Source of the DNA: an uncultured Opitutales bacterium
Lineage (GTDB): Bacteria > Verrucomicrobiota > Verrucomicrobiia > Opitutales > Seribacteraceae
NCBI GenBank assembly: GCA_905612515.1
Contig: CAJQSI010000023.1
Span: forward strand, 1-32,465
Direction of reading: 5' to 3'
Length of the DNA: 32,465 nt
Both the position numbers and the translations under genes were made by a program. Of this stretch, positions 7,090 to 16,621 are shown piece by piece; position 1 is the stretch's first letter, and each line of letters opens with the position of its first letter. Below the pieces are notes generated by a model, which saw only the letters and a program-made list of their open reading frames with translations, was not told the origin of the DNA and did no database searches.

Positions 7090-10008
7090 ATGAGAAATAT
7101 ACCTATCCTGACAACGGCCGCTGTGCTTGTGTTTGTAGGCTTCGCGACCTTGCAGAGCCTGAGCACCGCGGAGCCTTCCGCCGAGACAACGAAATCTTTC
7201 ACCATCGCGGTTTTGCCTGACACCCAGTATTACTGCGATATACGGCACCAGCTATCTGCCAAGTGGGGCAATGGAGACTTACGGCGCTACTTCTTTGAGC
7301 AAACGGAATGGGTGCGCGACAATCAGGAGCGACTCAATATCGCTTTTCTCGTACACGAAGGAGATATCGTGCAGGCCGACGTCCCCGAGGAATGGGCCAT
7401 CGCCAAGGAAGCCATGTCGATTTTGGATGGGAAAGTCCGCTACTGCATGTGCCTGGGAAATCATGACATGGGCTACCAAAAGACCGATAAGAACAAGTAT
7501 GGCTTCAATATCGCCGTCAACCGGACCACTCTGTTCAATCAATACTTTCCACGCGAAAAATTTGCAAAACGTCGCGAGTTTGGCGGCACCTTCGATCCGG
7601 ATCGCCATGACAATTCCTGGTACCACTTCGAGACCGCAGGACTGAAGTTTCTTATTGTCGCTCTTGAGTACCACCCCCGCGACGAAGTTCTGGATTGGGC
7701 GAACAGAATAGTCACCGAGCATCCTGACCACCGTGCCATTGTCCTGACGCACTCCTACCTGAGAGGGAACAATACGAGAACCACCAATAGGCTGAAACTC
7801 AAAGGCAACAACGGCGAGCAGATGTGGCAAAAGTTCGTCAGGAAGCACAAGAACGTGTTCATGGTTCTCTGCGGTCATTTCAGTGGAGAGGCCGTTCTTA
7901 CGTCGACCGGAGATCATGGCAACCCGGTCCACCAGATTTTGAGCGACTACCAGGAGATGAACAACGGGGGAGAATCATGGCTGCGTTACATGGTCTTCAA
8001 GCCAGAGTCGAACAAGATCAGCATCCACACCTACAATCCCGCACTCGACAAATTCAGGAACGGCCCTTCCAGCAGGTTCGACCTGGACTATCCAATGACG
8101 CTGCTTCCCAAAGCTATTGCTGCCAATGCTCCGGATAAGACTAATCCGGTCAAAGCATTGGCGGATCGCGTTCGCGGGTATGTGAATAGTCAGCCGCTCA
8201 GATTTCCGAATCAGCACTGGGTTCGAGGCGCGTATTATGCGGGGCTGATGGCCATGTATGAAAGCACGTCGGATCGTGCCTATCTGGATGATTGCATGGC
8301 ATGGGGGAAGCAGGTTTCCTGGAGGATTAAGGAACAGGGGGGCGGGCCGTATGAAAGCGGGGCCTATCCGCTGATTTGTGGCCAGATTTGGTATGGGTGT
8401 TATCGGGCTGAGAACGATGAAATGATGATGCGGCCCACCCTTGCGTTTCTCGAAGACCCAAAGGTTGAGAATCCTGTGTCCGCCCCTGGGAAATGGTATT
8501 TGGAAAACACGGGACATCGCTTTGTGGATGGGCTGTTTACCGCACCTCCGGTGCTCGCGATGCTGTATCAAATGACGGGGGATGAAAAATACGTGGATTG
8601 GATGGATGCCTGCTTTTGGGATGTGCACAAAGAAATCTTTGACCACGATGCGGGCCTGTTCTATCGGGACGCACGTTCGAAACCCAGGAAGACGAAGAAC
8701 GGGAAAAAAGTGTTATGGTCCCGGGGCAACGGGTGGGCGTTTGGCGGTTTGACCCGAATCCTGAAACACCTCCCCGAGCATCATAAAAGCTATGCCCGCT
8801 ATAAGGCATTGTATGTTCAAATGGCGGAGTCGCTGGCGAAGCGCCAACAAGCCGATGGGTTCTGGCGAAGCAACCTTGATGATCCTGAACAATATGCAAT
8901 GAAGGAAAGTAGTGGAACCGGGTTCTTCTGCTACGGCATCACCTGGGGAATCAATAATGGGATCTTAAACAAAGAGCGCTTTATTCCGATTGCAAGGAAG
9001 GCATGGACTGCGCTTGCTTCGGTTGTAAACGAAGACGGTAAGGTCGGATGGAGTCAACCCGCCGGCGGTGGTCCCGGCAAAGTTGCGGAAGCAAACACCT
9101 CGAAATTTGGTACCGGTATCTTCCTTCTAGCCGCTAGCGAAATGTTTCTATTGACGAAGAGTCCGGCTGGGACCACGAAGTCAAAGGGCAAGGGGGTCTT
9201 CTTTACCGGGCACAGCTTTTTCATCCTCGGAGGCTATTCGGCGAAAAAAGTTGACCTGATTGCCAAGGCGGCGGGGAAAGAAAAGCACGAGCTTGTCGGT
9301 TGGCGCTACAGCGGCAGCCGAAGCGGCGCCGTGGATAAATGGTGGGAGAAGGGGGCGGACCAGGAACCTCGAAAGTCAGTGGCCGCGGGAAAAGTTGATG
9401 TTTTGACCGTGTGTACCTATTGGATGAAGAAGGGGTCTAAACAGGAGCGATGCGTCCGGAATTTTGTGAAACTGATGCAGGAGAGCAACCCGGACGGGTT
9501 GGTCTACCTCATTACGACCAAGATCCCGTTCGACGGCAAGTACAAGGACAAGGGGGGCTGGAACGCCCGGACAAAGGCTGAGCTCGCCGAGCTCTCCGGC
9601 TGGATTGACGAGACCCACCGGTATCAGTACCACTACAACGGCCTGGTGGACGAGCTCAACAAGGCCTCCGGAAAGACGGTGATCAAGGCAGTGCCTCTCT
9701 ACTACGGACAGGCACTGCTGCGGGCGCAGATCATTGATGGCAAGGTGCCTGGCGTTAAGAAGCAGTCGGAGCTTTACAGTGATGCCATGGGCCACGTTTC
9801 GGAGTTGGGACAAAGACTAAACGCCTACACGGTGTTCGCAGCCATCTACGGAGAGTCGCCGGTTGGCCTGCATGTTCCAGAATGGGAGAAGTCCGGCGAC
9901 ACGGTGCTACGCGCCCAGAATCTCTCCTTGCAGAAAGCCGCATGGGCTGCCGTGCAGATCGTGCCCGTGACCCGGAACACAAAGATCATTAAGGACCGGG
10001 ATGATTGA
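7090..10008 (+). CDS. Exported metallophosphoesterase-GH105-SGNH triple fusion
   Basis: The protein has 972 residues with a signal peptide (about 1-27). Domain 1 (about 36-335) is a calcineurin-like metallophosphoesterase with the metal ligands in order: Asp44 (PDTQ), Asp92 (EGD), Asn124-His125-Asp126 (GNHD), His221 (THS) and His263 (GHF). Domain 2 (about 350-690) is GH105, an unsaturated glucuronyl/galacturonyl hydrolase acting on lyase products. It has Asp480 in VDGLFTAPP, matching the catalytic Asp of the YteR group, and WSRGNGWA. Domain 3 (about 700-965) is an SGNH-like fold with Ser709 (GHS) and Asp898/His902 near the end. All three active sites look complete. The combination is unusual, and codon choice changes between domains, suggesting fusion of once separate genes. 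The phosphoesterase substrate is unknown. GH105 suggests that a lyase acts upstream in the pathway. Confidence 0.88.
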   Translation: MRNIPILTTAAVLVFVGFATLQSLSTAEPSAETTKSFTIAVLPDTQYYCDIRHQLSAKWGNGDLRRYFFEQTEWVRDNQERLNIAFLVHEGDIVQADVPEEWAIAKEAMSILDGKVRYCMCLGNHDMGYQKTDKNKYGFNIAVNRTTLFNQYFPREKFAKRREFGGTFDPDRHDNSWYHFETAGLKFLIVALEYHPRDEVLDWANRIVTEHPDHRAIVLTHSYLRGNNTRTTNRLKLKGNNGEQMWQKFVRKHKNVFMVLCGHFSGEAVLTSTGDHGNPVHQILSDYQEMNNGGESWLRYMVFKPESNKISIHTYNPALDKFRNGPSSRFDLDYPMTLLPKAIAANAPDKTNPVKALADRVRGYVNSQPLRFPNQHWVRGAYYAGLMAMYESTSDRAYLDDCMAWGKQVSWRIKEQGGGPYESGAYPLICGQIWYGCYRAENDEMMMRPTLAFLEDPKVENPVSAPGKWYLENTGHRFVDGLFTAPPVLAMLYQMTGDEKYVDWMDACFWDVHKEIFDHDAGLFYRDARSKPRKTKNGKKVLWSRGNGWAFGGLTRILKHLPEHHKSYARYKALYVQMAESLAKRQQADGFWRSNLDDPEQYAMKESSGTGFFCYGITWGINNGILNKERFIPIARKAWTALASVVNEDGKVGWSQPAGGGPGKVAEANTSKFGTGIFLLAASEMFLLTKSPAGTTKSKGKGVFFTGHSFFILGGYSAKKVDLIAKAAGKEKHELVGWRYSGSRSGAVDKWWEKGADQEPRKSVAAGKVDVLTVCTYWMKKGSKQERCVRNFVKLMQESNPDGLVYLITTKIPFDGKYKDKGGWNARTKAELAELSGWIDETHRYQYHYNGLVDELNKASGKTVIKAVPLYYGQALLRAQIIDGKVPGVKKQSELYSDAMGHVSELGQRLNAYTVFAAIYGESPVGLHVPEWEKSGDTVLRAQNLSLQKAAWAAVQIVPVTRNTKIIKDRDD

Positions 10009-10020
10009 GCCTCGTCGCAT

Positions 10021-10131
10021 AACGCAAAATCAATTTACACCGAAGGTAATAACATGAACATCCTGAAACTAAACGTGGCGGTCTTCTCGTCGCTTATCTC
10101 TCTTCTCTTCGCAGTCGTCGATACGGCTGCA
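10021..10131 (+). repeat. Leader cassette copy 1 (RBS region + signal peptide)
   Basis: These 111 bp hold the ribosome-binding region and the 26-codon signal peptide beginning MNILKLNVAVFSS and ending VVDTAA. The same 111-bp unit stands at 24626-24736, and its coding part recurs at 21091-21168. By eye the 78 coding bases differ at only 3 to 5 positions between copies. After this copy the similarity stops at once, where the GH5 domain begins. Confidence 0.9.
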
Positions 10132-11202
10132 TCGAAACCGCTCGGATTCCGCCCCGGTCCGAACGCTACCGTTATGCTGAACGGGAAACCGTACCGCGGC
10201 GTCGGTATTAACTACTTCAGTTGCTTTCTGCGCACGCTAAAAGATGGCAACGACACTAGCTACGAGTCCGGCTTCGCGACGTTGAAGGCGAAAGGCATCC
10301 CGTATGCACGCTTCTGCGCCACCGGCTTTTGGCCACGGGACATGAAGCTCTACGTCGAAGACCGGGAAGAATACTTTCGTCGACTGGATGGCGTGGTTCA
10401 CTCGGCGGAGAAACATGGCATTGGTTTGATCCCCTCGTTGTTCTGGTATTACGCCTGCGTGCCCGATCTGGTCGGAGAGCCGATGGATCAATGGGCCAAC
10501 CCAAACAGTAAGACGCATGCGTGGATGCGCCAATACGTTCGCGAAGTGGTCACTCGATATCGCGATAACCCGACGATCTGGGCCTGGGAGCTTGGGAACG
10601 AATTTTCGCTCTATGCCGAAATCCTACATGCTGTTCGTCCCAAAGCTGATAGCCGACTCGGCACCCCAGAGACTCGCAGCAAACGCGACGAACTGACGTT
10701 TGACATGGTTCGCCACGCTTTCATCTCCTTCGCGACCGCCGTCAGGGAACATGACCCAAGCCGACTGATCTTTACCGGCGACAGTTTTCCGCGGCTCGCC
10801 GCATGGAACCTAGAGCAGAAAAAGAGCTGGGACCACGATACCATGGAGCAGTTCAAGCAAATGCTGATCAAGGCCAACCCCGACCCGATCAGCGGTATCA
10901 GTCTGCACGCTTACGAGGACGATGACCAGCGCTTCGCCCACGCCATGGAAGTGTCACGACTGGTGAATAAGCCCATCTTCATCGGCGAGTTCGGCGCGCA
11001 GCACGAAACCGAACCGCAAGCCGCCAAGTTCCGACGCCTGCTAAAGGCCATTGTCGACCACGAGATTCCGCTGGCGACGGTATGGGTCTTCGATCATCCG
11101 GCCCAGAAGGATTTCAACATCACAGCCGACAATGGTCGTGCCTATCAGCTCGACCTGATCGTTCAGGCGAATCAGAAGCTAAAAGCAAGTCGAATCCCGT
11201 GA
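10054..11202 (+). CDS. Exported GH5-type (clan GH-A) glycoside hydrolase
   Basis: The protein has 382 residues. The shared leader peptide (1-26) is followed directly by a TIM-barrel glycosidase of the GH5/mannanase-cellulase type. The segment GVGINYFSCF starts the barrel, the acid/base is Glu183 in WELGNEF at the end of strand 4, and the nucleophile is Glu312 in IGEFGA at strand 7. The usual accessory residues are present: Arg in YARF, and His and Tyr in SLHAYED. The length is normal for a single-domain enzyme. It probably cuts a beta-1,4 backbone such as mannan or glucan, but the specificity cannot be read. The start is fixed by an AAGG box and by homology of the leader to two other genes. 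The stop is one base before the next gene's GTG. Confidence 0.9.
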   Translation: MNILKLNVAVFSSLISLLFAVVDTAASKPLGFRPGPNATVMLNGKPYRGVGINYFSCFLRTLKDGNDTSYESGFATLKAKGIPYARFCATGFWPRDMKLYVEDREEYFRRLDGVVHSAEKHGIGLIPSLFWYYACVPDLVGEPMDQWANPNSKTHAWMRQYVREVVTRYRDNPTIWAWELGNEFSLYAEILHAVRPKADSRLGTPETRSKRDELTFDMVRHAFISFATAVREHDPSRLIFTGDSFPRLAAWNLEQKKSWDHDTMEQFKQMLIKANPDPISGISLHAYEDDDQRFAHAMEVSRLVNKPIFIGEFGAQHETEPQAAKFRRLLKAIVDHEIPLATVWVFDHPAQKDFNITADNGRAYQLDLIVQANQKLKASRIP

Positions 11203-11203
11203 C

Positions 11204-12991
11204 GTGGTCCACGCCGACGTCTGTGTATACGGCGGTACGCCGGGCGGAATCACAGCCGCAATCTCCGCAGCTCGGGAAGGAGCATCAGTCATCCTCCTGG
11301 AGCAAACTAGGCATGTGGGCGGGCTGACCACGAGCGGCTTGAACCGCGATGAGTGCAACCACCTGGATCGCCAGACATTGGGTGGCCTTTGTGAACAGTT
11401 TCTTGAAGAGGCCGTCAAACGAAGTAACGGCAGGTGGACGGAGGGCAATAGCCGCACTTGGCAGTCCGGAATCGCCGAGCGGGTTTTCCTCGAAATGCTG
11501 AAGAAAGCCGGTGTGGAGGTGCGATATGAGCAGTTGCTGGATCAGGTAGGGAAAGACGGTACCCGAATCACTGAGCTTCACGTTCAGGGCGGTGAGATCT
11601 ACCGGGCGAAGGTCTTCATCGACGCCACCTACGAAGGCGACTTGATGGCGAAGGCCGGAGTGTCCTACAGCGTCGGGCGCGAGTCTGCGGAGCAATATGG
11701 CGAATCGATTGCCGGCGTTCGCTACCTCGACGACAAGGTCGCCATCTCGCCTTTCGATGACGAGGGCAATCTGCTCTTTGGCGTGATGCCAGGCAAGCCT
11801 CCTGTAGCCGGTTCTGCGAGCGAGGTGCCGATCTGCTACAACGTCCGCCTGAATCTTACCACAGATGAGGCCAATAGGGTCCCGATCGAGAAACCGAGCA
11901 GCTACGACCCGATGCAGCACGAATTGCTGGCACGCGCTCTCGAGGCGGGCCTGCTGAAAAATCTCAGCTCCATTATCGGTATCTACCCAATGGGCGAAAG
12001 CAGTAAGCGGGAGCTGAACAATCGCCAGTTTTCAATCGTGTCCATGAGCATCCCGGGCGCACAAACCTCATGGGCCGAAACCAGTTTCGAAGAGCGGGAA
12101 GCGATTCACCAAAAATACCGGGACTATACCCACGGCATGCTCTGGTTCCTGAAAACGGATCCCCGGGTACCCGAGCGCATTCGCGACGAGATGGCACCCT
12201 ATGGGTTTTGCAAAGACGAGTGGGTCGACAACGACCATTGGCCCCACTATCTCTACATTCGCGCGGCCCGTCGGATGCAGGGAGAGGTCATCCTCACCGA
12301 AGCGGACGTCATCGAAGACGTGGATAAAGAAGATGTGATCCACGTCGGCTCTCACTTCATCGACTGTCACCACGCGGCCCGCTACGTTTCCGACTCGGGC
12401 CACATCATCAACGAGGGACGGATCTGGAAAGTGGGGACGCGGTTCGACATTCCCTATCGCGCCATTACACCAAAGGCTGGCGAGTGTACCAATTTGTTAG
12501 TACCGGTATGTGCCTCTGCCAGTCACGTCGCCTTCTGCACCATCCGGTTGGAACCCACCTGGATGCACCTGGGCGAGGCGGCCGGGATCGCCGCGGCGAT
12601 GGCCGGCAAGTCAGGGGAATCGGTGCAGGCGGTTGGCGTCAAATCACTGCAGGCTCGCTTGCTGGAGTTAGGCATTCCACTTGAGCATCCCGTAGGGCCG
12701 ATGGCCTATGAAAAAAAGCGCGGTAAACCCAGAACGTTCTCGCCTGACGATGTGGTGAAGGAATTCTTCGCCAGTGCCGATAAGAATGGAGATGGAATGG
12801 CATCCCGGTCCGAATGGAATGCGGCGAGACCCACGTGGGAGTGGCTCTTTGACCACATGGACAAAGACAAGAACGGACAACTCGACCGGGCTGAGTACAA
12901 GGCCTGGCAAACCTACAAGAAGGAATATCCGGACTGGCACAAGTCCCTGCGGGATAGTCTCAACCAAGGCGGTGTGAAGCAGCGCAACTGA
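11204..12991 (+). CDS. FAD-dependent oxidoreductase with C-terminal EF-hands, N-terminus probably truncated
   Basis: The GTG-started protein has 595 residues. The N-terminus is a Rossmann FAD-binding fold (ADVCVYGGTPGGITAAISAAREG, with an acidic residue ending strand 2 in LLEQ, then HVGGLTTSGL), as in the FAD_oxidored family common in PVC glycan loci. The C-terminus (about 510-575) has two EF-hand loops, DKNGDG and DKDKNGQLDRAEY, which bind calcium and are typical of exported proteins. Relatives usually have a signal peptide, but none is present here. The frame opens only at 11183, so the coding sequence begins almost at the first beta-strand. No ribosome-binding site is visible, and the GTG follows the GH5 stop by one base, so translation would depend on coupling. 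The 5' end was probably lost when it was joined to the GH5 gene. Confidence 0.82.
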   Translation: MVHADVCVYGGTPGGITAAISAAREGASVILLEQTRHVGGLTTSGLNRDECNHLDRQTLGGLCEQFLEEAVKRSNGRWTEGNSRTWQSGIAERVFLEMLKKAGVEVRYEQLLDQVGKDGTRITELHVQGGEIYRAKVFIDATYEGDLMAKAGVSYSVGRESAEQYGESIAGVRYLDDKVAISPFDDEGNLLFGVMPGKPPVAGSASEVPICYNVRLNLTTDEANRVPIEKPSSYDPMQHELLARALEAGLLKNLSSIIGIYPMGESSKRELNNRQFSIVSMSIPGAQTSWAETSFEEREAIHQKYRDYTHGMLWFLKTDPRVPERIRDEMAPYGFCKDEWVDNDHWPHYLYIRAARRMQGEVILTEADVIEDVDKEDVIHVGSHFIDCHHAARYVSDSGHIINEGRIWKVGTRFDIPYRAITPKAGECTNLLVPVCASASHVAFCTIRLEPTWMHLGEAAGIAAAMAGKSGESVQAVGVKSLQARLLELGIPLEHPVGPMAYEKKRGKPRTFSPDDVVKEFFASADKNGDGMASRSEWNAARPTWEWLFDHMDKDKNGQLDRAEYKAWQTYKKEYPDWHKSLRDSLNQGGVKQRN

Positions 12992-13200
12992 CGCCTTTTT
13001 GTTGTCCATTCAGAGACTGATGAAACAACACGGGAGAGCGCTTCTGGGACATCCTCGTACTTGGAGACACTTCGGAATAATTGCTCGTAAATTGCTTTTT
13101 CACGCAGGCTTTCCCAGAACCTGTCACTGCGACCATCATCGGGAGAAATATTCGCAACGGGGATTTCAATAGAAAATAAAGTCAAAAAATCTGTCCAGAT
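12990..13200 (-). pseudogene. Possible minus-strand gene fragment, unidentified
   Basis: The 270-bp gap between the FAD and ThuA genes is the only place where the minus strand reads like protein: about 65 residues containing ISPDDGRSDRFWESLREK, then AIYEQLFRSVSKYEDVP and EALSRVVSSVSEW. The composition (amphipathic helices, varied third positions) looks real. The longer minus-strand frame (12913-13350) runs into both flanking genes, where it is only shadow. I do not recognise a family, and no start site stands out. It could be debris of an inserted or deleted gene. The remaining gap holds no clear promoter or terminator. Confidence 0.35.
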
Positions 13201-13261
13201 TCGCTGGCAGGGGGAGTGATAGACAGACGGACTGCTATTTCCCAACACAAAGAAACATACT

Positions 13262-16200
13262 ATGAGAACTCGAACTCTTTCCCTCCCCCTGATTGCCGCT
13301 GTTACGGTCGTCTTCATGGCATTGTCTGCCTTTGCCGCGCCCAAAGCCAAGGCCGAGCCGAAAGTGGGTGCGATCCGCGTCCTATTTCTCGGCCACGAGA
13401 GCGAGCATCACAACAGCAACAAGTTCTACCCTATGTTGGCCAAGGGGCTTGGGCGGGATGCCATCTACTTTGATTACGTCACGAGCGTCGAAGAGGCGCT
13501 CGGCGACGCGGCTTACCTAAACAAGTTCGACGCTTTGCTGCTTTATGCGAACCATGGAAAGATCACGACCGGGCAATGGAAGAACCTGAAGGGTTACGTC
13601 GAGGGCGGAGGAGGCTTCGTGCCGGTGCATTGCGCGAGCTGGTGTTTCGGCAACGAACCGGGTTTCGACCAGTTGGTCGGCGGCCGGTTCGCCAGCCACA
13701 AGACCGGTACCTTCACCGCCAAAGTGATTGACCCGAAGCATCCGGCGATGGCCGGTGTCAAGGAGTTCGAGGCCTGGGACGAGACCTATAAACACAAGAA
13801 CCACAACGAAAACGATCGCCAGGTACTGATGGTGCGCGAGGTGGCGGAGAAGGGTGACAATATTACCGACCCCGAGCCGTGGACCTGGGTGCGCACACAG
13901 GGCAAGGGGCGTGTCTTCTACACCGCGTCGGGCCACGACGAGAGAGTGTGGGGGCAGTCGGCCTTCCACCAGTTGCTCAAGGCGGGGATCCTTTGGTCGG
14001 TGGGCGATGCAAGGAAGCAGTCGTATGAAAAATTCATCGCTGGCCGTGTGCCACTGAAATACGAGAAGCGCGACCACATTGCCAACTACGAGAAACGCCC
14101 CGAGCCGCTGCCTTACCAGTTTCCGCTCTCAGCGAAGGACAGTATGGATTATACTCAGGCGCCGGTCGGCTTTCGGTTGGAGCTGTTCGCCAGCGAGCCG
14201 GACGTCATCAACCCCATCGGCCTCGCTTGGGACGAACGAGGTCGCCTGTGGGTCGCCGAGACCGTCGACTACCCGAACGAGATGACGCCCAACCGTGTCG
14301 GCAACGACAAGATCAAGATCCTTGAAGACACCGACGGCGACGGTAAGTGCGACAAGGTAACCGTGTTTGCCGAGGGTCTGAACATTCCCACTTCGCTGAC
14401 CTTCTCGCGCGGCGGGATTATCGTCGCTCACGTGCCCGACTTCTTATTTCTGAAGGACACCGACGGAGATGACAAGGCGGACGTGCGCGAGGTGCTGACG
14501 ACAGGGTGGGGCACGAGCGATACGCACGCCGGGCCGTCGAACCTGCGCTATGGATTCGACAACTGGATCTGGGGAACAGTCGGATACTCGGGCTTCAGAG
14601 GTGAAGTGGGCGGCAAGAAACTGGGCTTTGGTTCCGGCGTCTTTCGCATGAAGGCGGACGGTTCGCAATTGGAATTCATGCACCAGTTCAACAACAACAC
14701 CTGGGGCCTCGGTTTTAACTCCTCGGGCGACGTCTTTGGCTCGACCGCCAACAACAACCCCAGCTTCTTCTGCGGCATCCCCGCCACTGCCTACGGTAGC
14801 GGCAAGAGGGGCATGAGCGCGCGAATGATCGCCACCGATCGCTCATTCCATCCGATCACACCGAACATCCGTCAGGTCGACGCTTTCAATAACTATACGG
14901 CTGGCGCGGGTCAGACGGTGGCGACCTCGGCGGGTTTTCCTGAATCGTATCGCGACAAAGTAGCGTTCATCAGCGGTCCAACCGGGCATCTGCTCGGGAA
15001 ATATCACCTTTCCCGCGCGGGTTCGGGCTACAAGGCGAAGAACGACTTCGCGTTCCTGGCCTCGGCCGACGAGTGGTTTTCGCCGGTTGCGGCGGAGGTC
15101 GGTCCGGACGGCAACCTGTGGGTCGCGGACTGGTACAATTTCATTATCCAGCACAACCCGACACCGAGCAAAGCGCGCGCAGGCTATGACGCGAAGAACG
15201 GCAAGGGTAACGCACACATCAATCCGAACCGGGACCGTGGCCACGGTCGGATCTATCGCGTGGTGTGGGACAAGGCACCGGAGGCGAAGATCAAATCGCT
15301 GGCCGGCGCGAGCGACGCACAATTAGTGGCTGCGATGGACAGCGATAATTTGTTCTGGCGTCAGACGGCGCAACGGCTGTTGGTCGACGGCGGTAAGAAG
15401 AGCGCGCCGGCCGCGCTCAAAATGCGCGTTTCGGCTGGCGGCGCTGGCGCGATCCAGGCGCTGTGGAGCTTGCACGGCCTTGGCAGTCTCGACAAGGAGA
15501 CACACCAGCAGGCGTTGTTGAGCAAAGACCCCGCTCTGCGTCGAAACGCGATCACCGCGTTGGGCAATGACGCTGCAGCGCTGCAGTTGTTCTTCGATAC
15601 CGCGGTGGTGCAGGACGAGGACCTGATTGTGCGTCTCGCTGCGTTCAATAAGATGGTCCAGTTTGAGGATAAAGAGACAATTGTGCTTGCGGCCAAGGCA
15701 TTGATCACGGATTCGGCCAATGCCGATGACATGTGGCTGTCGCAGAGCCTGCGCAACGCGGGGGCTGGCACCGTGAAGAAAGGCCCGGCAACGTTTGGCA
15801 AGGAATTGATCGTCAATGGTTCGTTTGAGAACGTGGTCGGCGACATGCCCGTCAGATGGACCGAACGAGCGTATCGTGGCACGGCACAACACCGGGTGGC
15901 GAACATTTCTCATACAGGCAAGCGGTCGATCGAGATCTCGGCTGACAAGGCGGCCGAGTACGGGGTCTATTTTAAGGTCCCGGTGGAAAAGCACTCAGAA
16001 TACGAACTCAGCGTCTGGATCAAGACGGAGAATGTGGCCGGTGGAGGGCGTGGCGCAATGCTCTACATTAGTGGCAACGACACGCCGGGCAGTAAGTCTG
16101 TGAAAGGCACGAAAGACTGGACGCAGGTGAAGATGCGTTTGAAGTCGGGCCTGGACACCTCGATGAACATCACCTGCCTGTTCGGCGGTTGGGGCATTGT

Positions 16201-16567
16201 CACGGGCAAGGCGTGGTGGGACGACGTCAGTCTGCGCAAGGTCGAGTATGAGGTCATCAGGAGCGACGAATCGGAGGCTGTGGTCAAAGGCGATGTGGGA
16301 CGCGGCAAGAAGATTTTCATGACGCATCCGATCGCAGGTTGCATCCGCTGCCACGTCGTGAACGGCGTGGGTGGCCCGGTCGGCCCGGCTTTGGACACCA
16401 TCGCATCGCGGAAGCAAGAAGATTATATTTTGCAGAGCCTCGTCGATCCGGGGGCGACGATCGCTGAGGGTTACGTGGGGAAGGTATCCCCGATGCCGCC
16501 GATGGGAGTGCTGTTGAAGCCTCAAGAGTTGGCCGATGTGTTGGCCTACATATTGACGTTGAAGTAA
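13262..16567 (+). CDS. Exported ThuA / PVC-type dehydrogenase / CBM / cytochrome c protein
   Basis: The protein has 1101 residues with a signal peptide (about 1-25, ending AFA). Residues about 38-265 form a ThuA-like domain (a glutamine-amidotransferase-like fold; FLGHESEHHN start, VPVHCASWCF centre). Residues about 290-680 form the PVC-type membrane-bound dehydrogenase propeller, with repeated D-x-D-G-D-x-x-D loops (DTDGDGKCD, DTDGDDKAD) and a VADWYNF segment. Residues about 680-830 are HEAT-like helices. Residues about 845-1000 are a CBM4/9-like sandwich beginning NGSFENV. Residues about 1005-1101 are a c-type cytochrome with the heme motif CIRCH at 1027-1031 and a likely axial Met in the VSPMPPMG segment. 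It probably oxidises a sugar and passes electrons to the heme. The ThuA role is uncertain. Such fusions are a hallmark of Planctomycetota and relatives. Confidence 0.9.
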   Translation: MRTRTLSLPLIAAVTVVFMALSAFAAPKAKAEPKVGAIRVLFLGHESEHHNSNKFYPMLAKGLGRDAIYFDYVTSVEEALGDAAYLNKFDALLLYANHGKITTGQWKNLKGYVEGGGGFVPVHCASWCFGNEPGFDQLVGGRFASHKTGTFTAKVIDPKHPAMAGVKEFEAWDETYKHKNHNENDRQVLMVREVAEKGDNITDPEPWTWVRTQGKGRVFYTASGHDERVWGQSAFHQLLKAGILWSVGDARKQSYEKFIAGRVPLKYEKRDHIANYEKRPEPLPYQFPLSAKDSMDYTQAPVGFRLELFASEPDVINPIGLAWDERGRLWVAETVDYPNEMTPNRVGNDKIKILEDTDGDGKCDKVTVFAEGLNIPTSLTFSRGGIIVAHVPDFLFLKDTDGDDKADVREVLTTGWGTSDTHAGPSNLRYGFDNWIWGTVGYSGFRGEVGGKKLGFGSGVFRMKADGSQLEFMHQFNNNTWGLGFNSSGDVFGSTANNNPSFFCGIPATAYGSGKRGMSARMIATDRSFHPITPNIRQVDAFNNYTAGAGQTVATSAGFPESYRDKVAFISGPTGHLLGKYHLSRAGSGYKAKNDFAFLASADEWFSPVAAEVGPDGNLWVADWYNFIIQHNPTPSKARAGYDAKNGKGNAHINPNRDRGHGRIYRVVWDKAPEAKIKSLAGASDAQLVAAMDSDNLFWRQTAQRLLVDGGKKSAPAALKMRVSAGGAGAIQALWSLHGLGSLDKETHQQALLSKDPALRRNAITALGNDAAALQLFFDTAVVQDEDLIVRLAAFNKMVQFEDKETIVLAAKALITDSANADDMWLSQSLRNAGAGTVKKGPATFGKELIVNGSFENVVGDMPVRWTERAYRGTAQHRVANISHTGKRSIEISADKAAEYGVYFKVPVEKHSEYELSVWIKTENVAGGGRGAMLYISGNDTPGSKSVKGTKDWTQVKMRLKSGLDTSMNITCLFGGWGIVTGKAWWDDVSLRKVEYEVIRSDESEAVVKGDVGRGKKIFMTHPIAGCIRCHVVNGVGGPVGPALDTIASRKQEDYILQSLVDPGATIAEGYVGKVSPMPPMGVLLKPQELADVLAYILTLK

Positions 16568-16609
16568 GGTGGATAGGATCGTTTTGTTAGGATGATCAAT
16601 CTGCAGAAA

Positions 16610-16614
16610 AAGGA
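16610..16614 (+). promoter_or_regulatory. Ribosome-binding site that sets the GH127 start
   Basis: AAGGA stands 7 bases before the ATG at 16622. The upstream ATG at 16592 has no such box and would place ten charged residues before the signal peptide, so 16622 is preferred. Confidence 0.65.
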
Positions 16615-16621
16615 AATAAAG

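Noticed and set aside
11204-12991. Possible GH5-FAD oxidoreductase fusion split by one frameshift
   Set aside because: The frame leading into the FAD domain is closed by a TAA at 11180-11182, and GH5 already has a complete length, so a simple one-base correction gives little extra.
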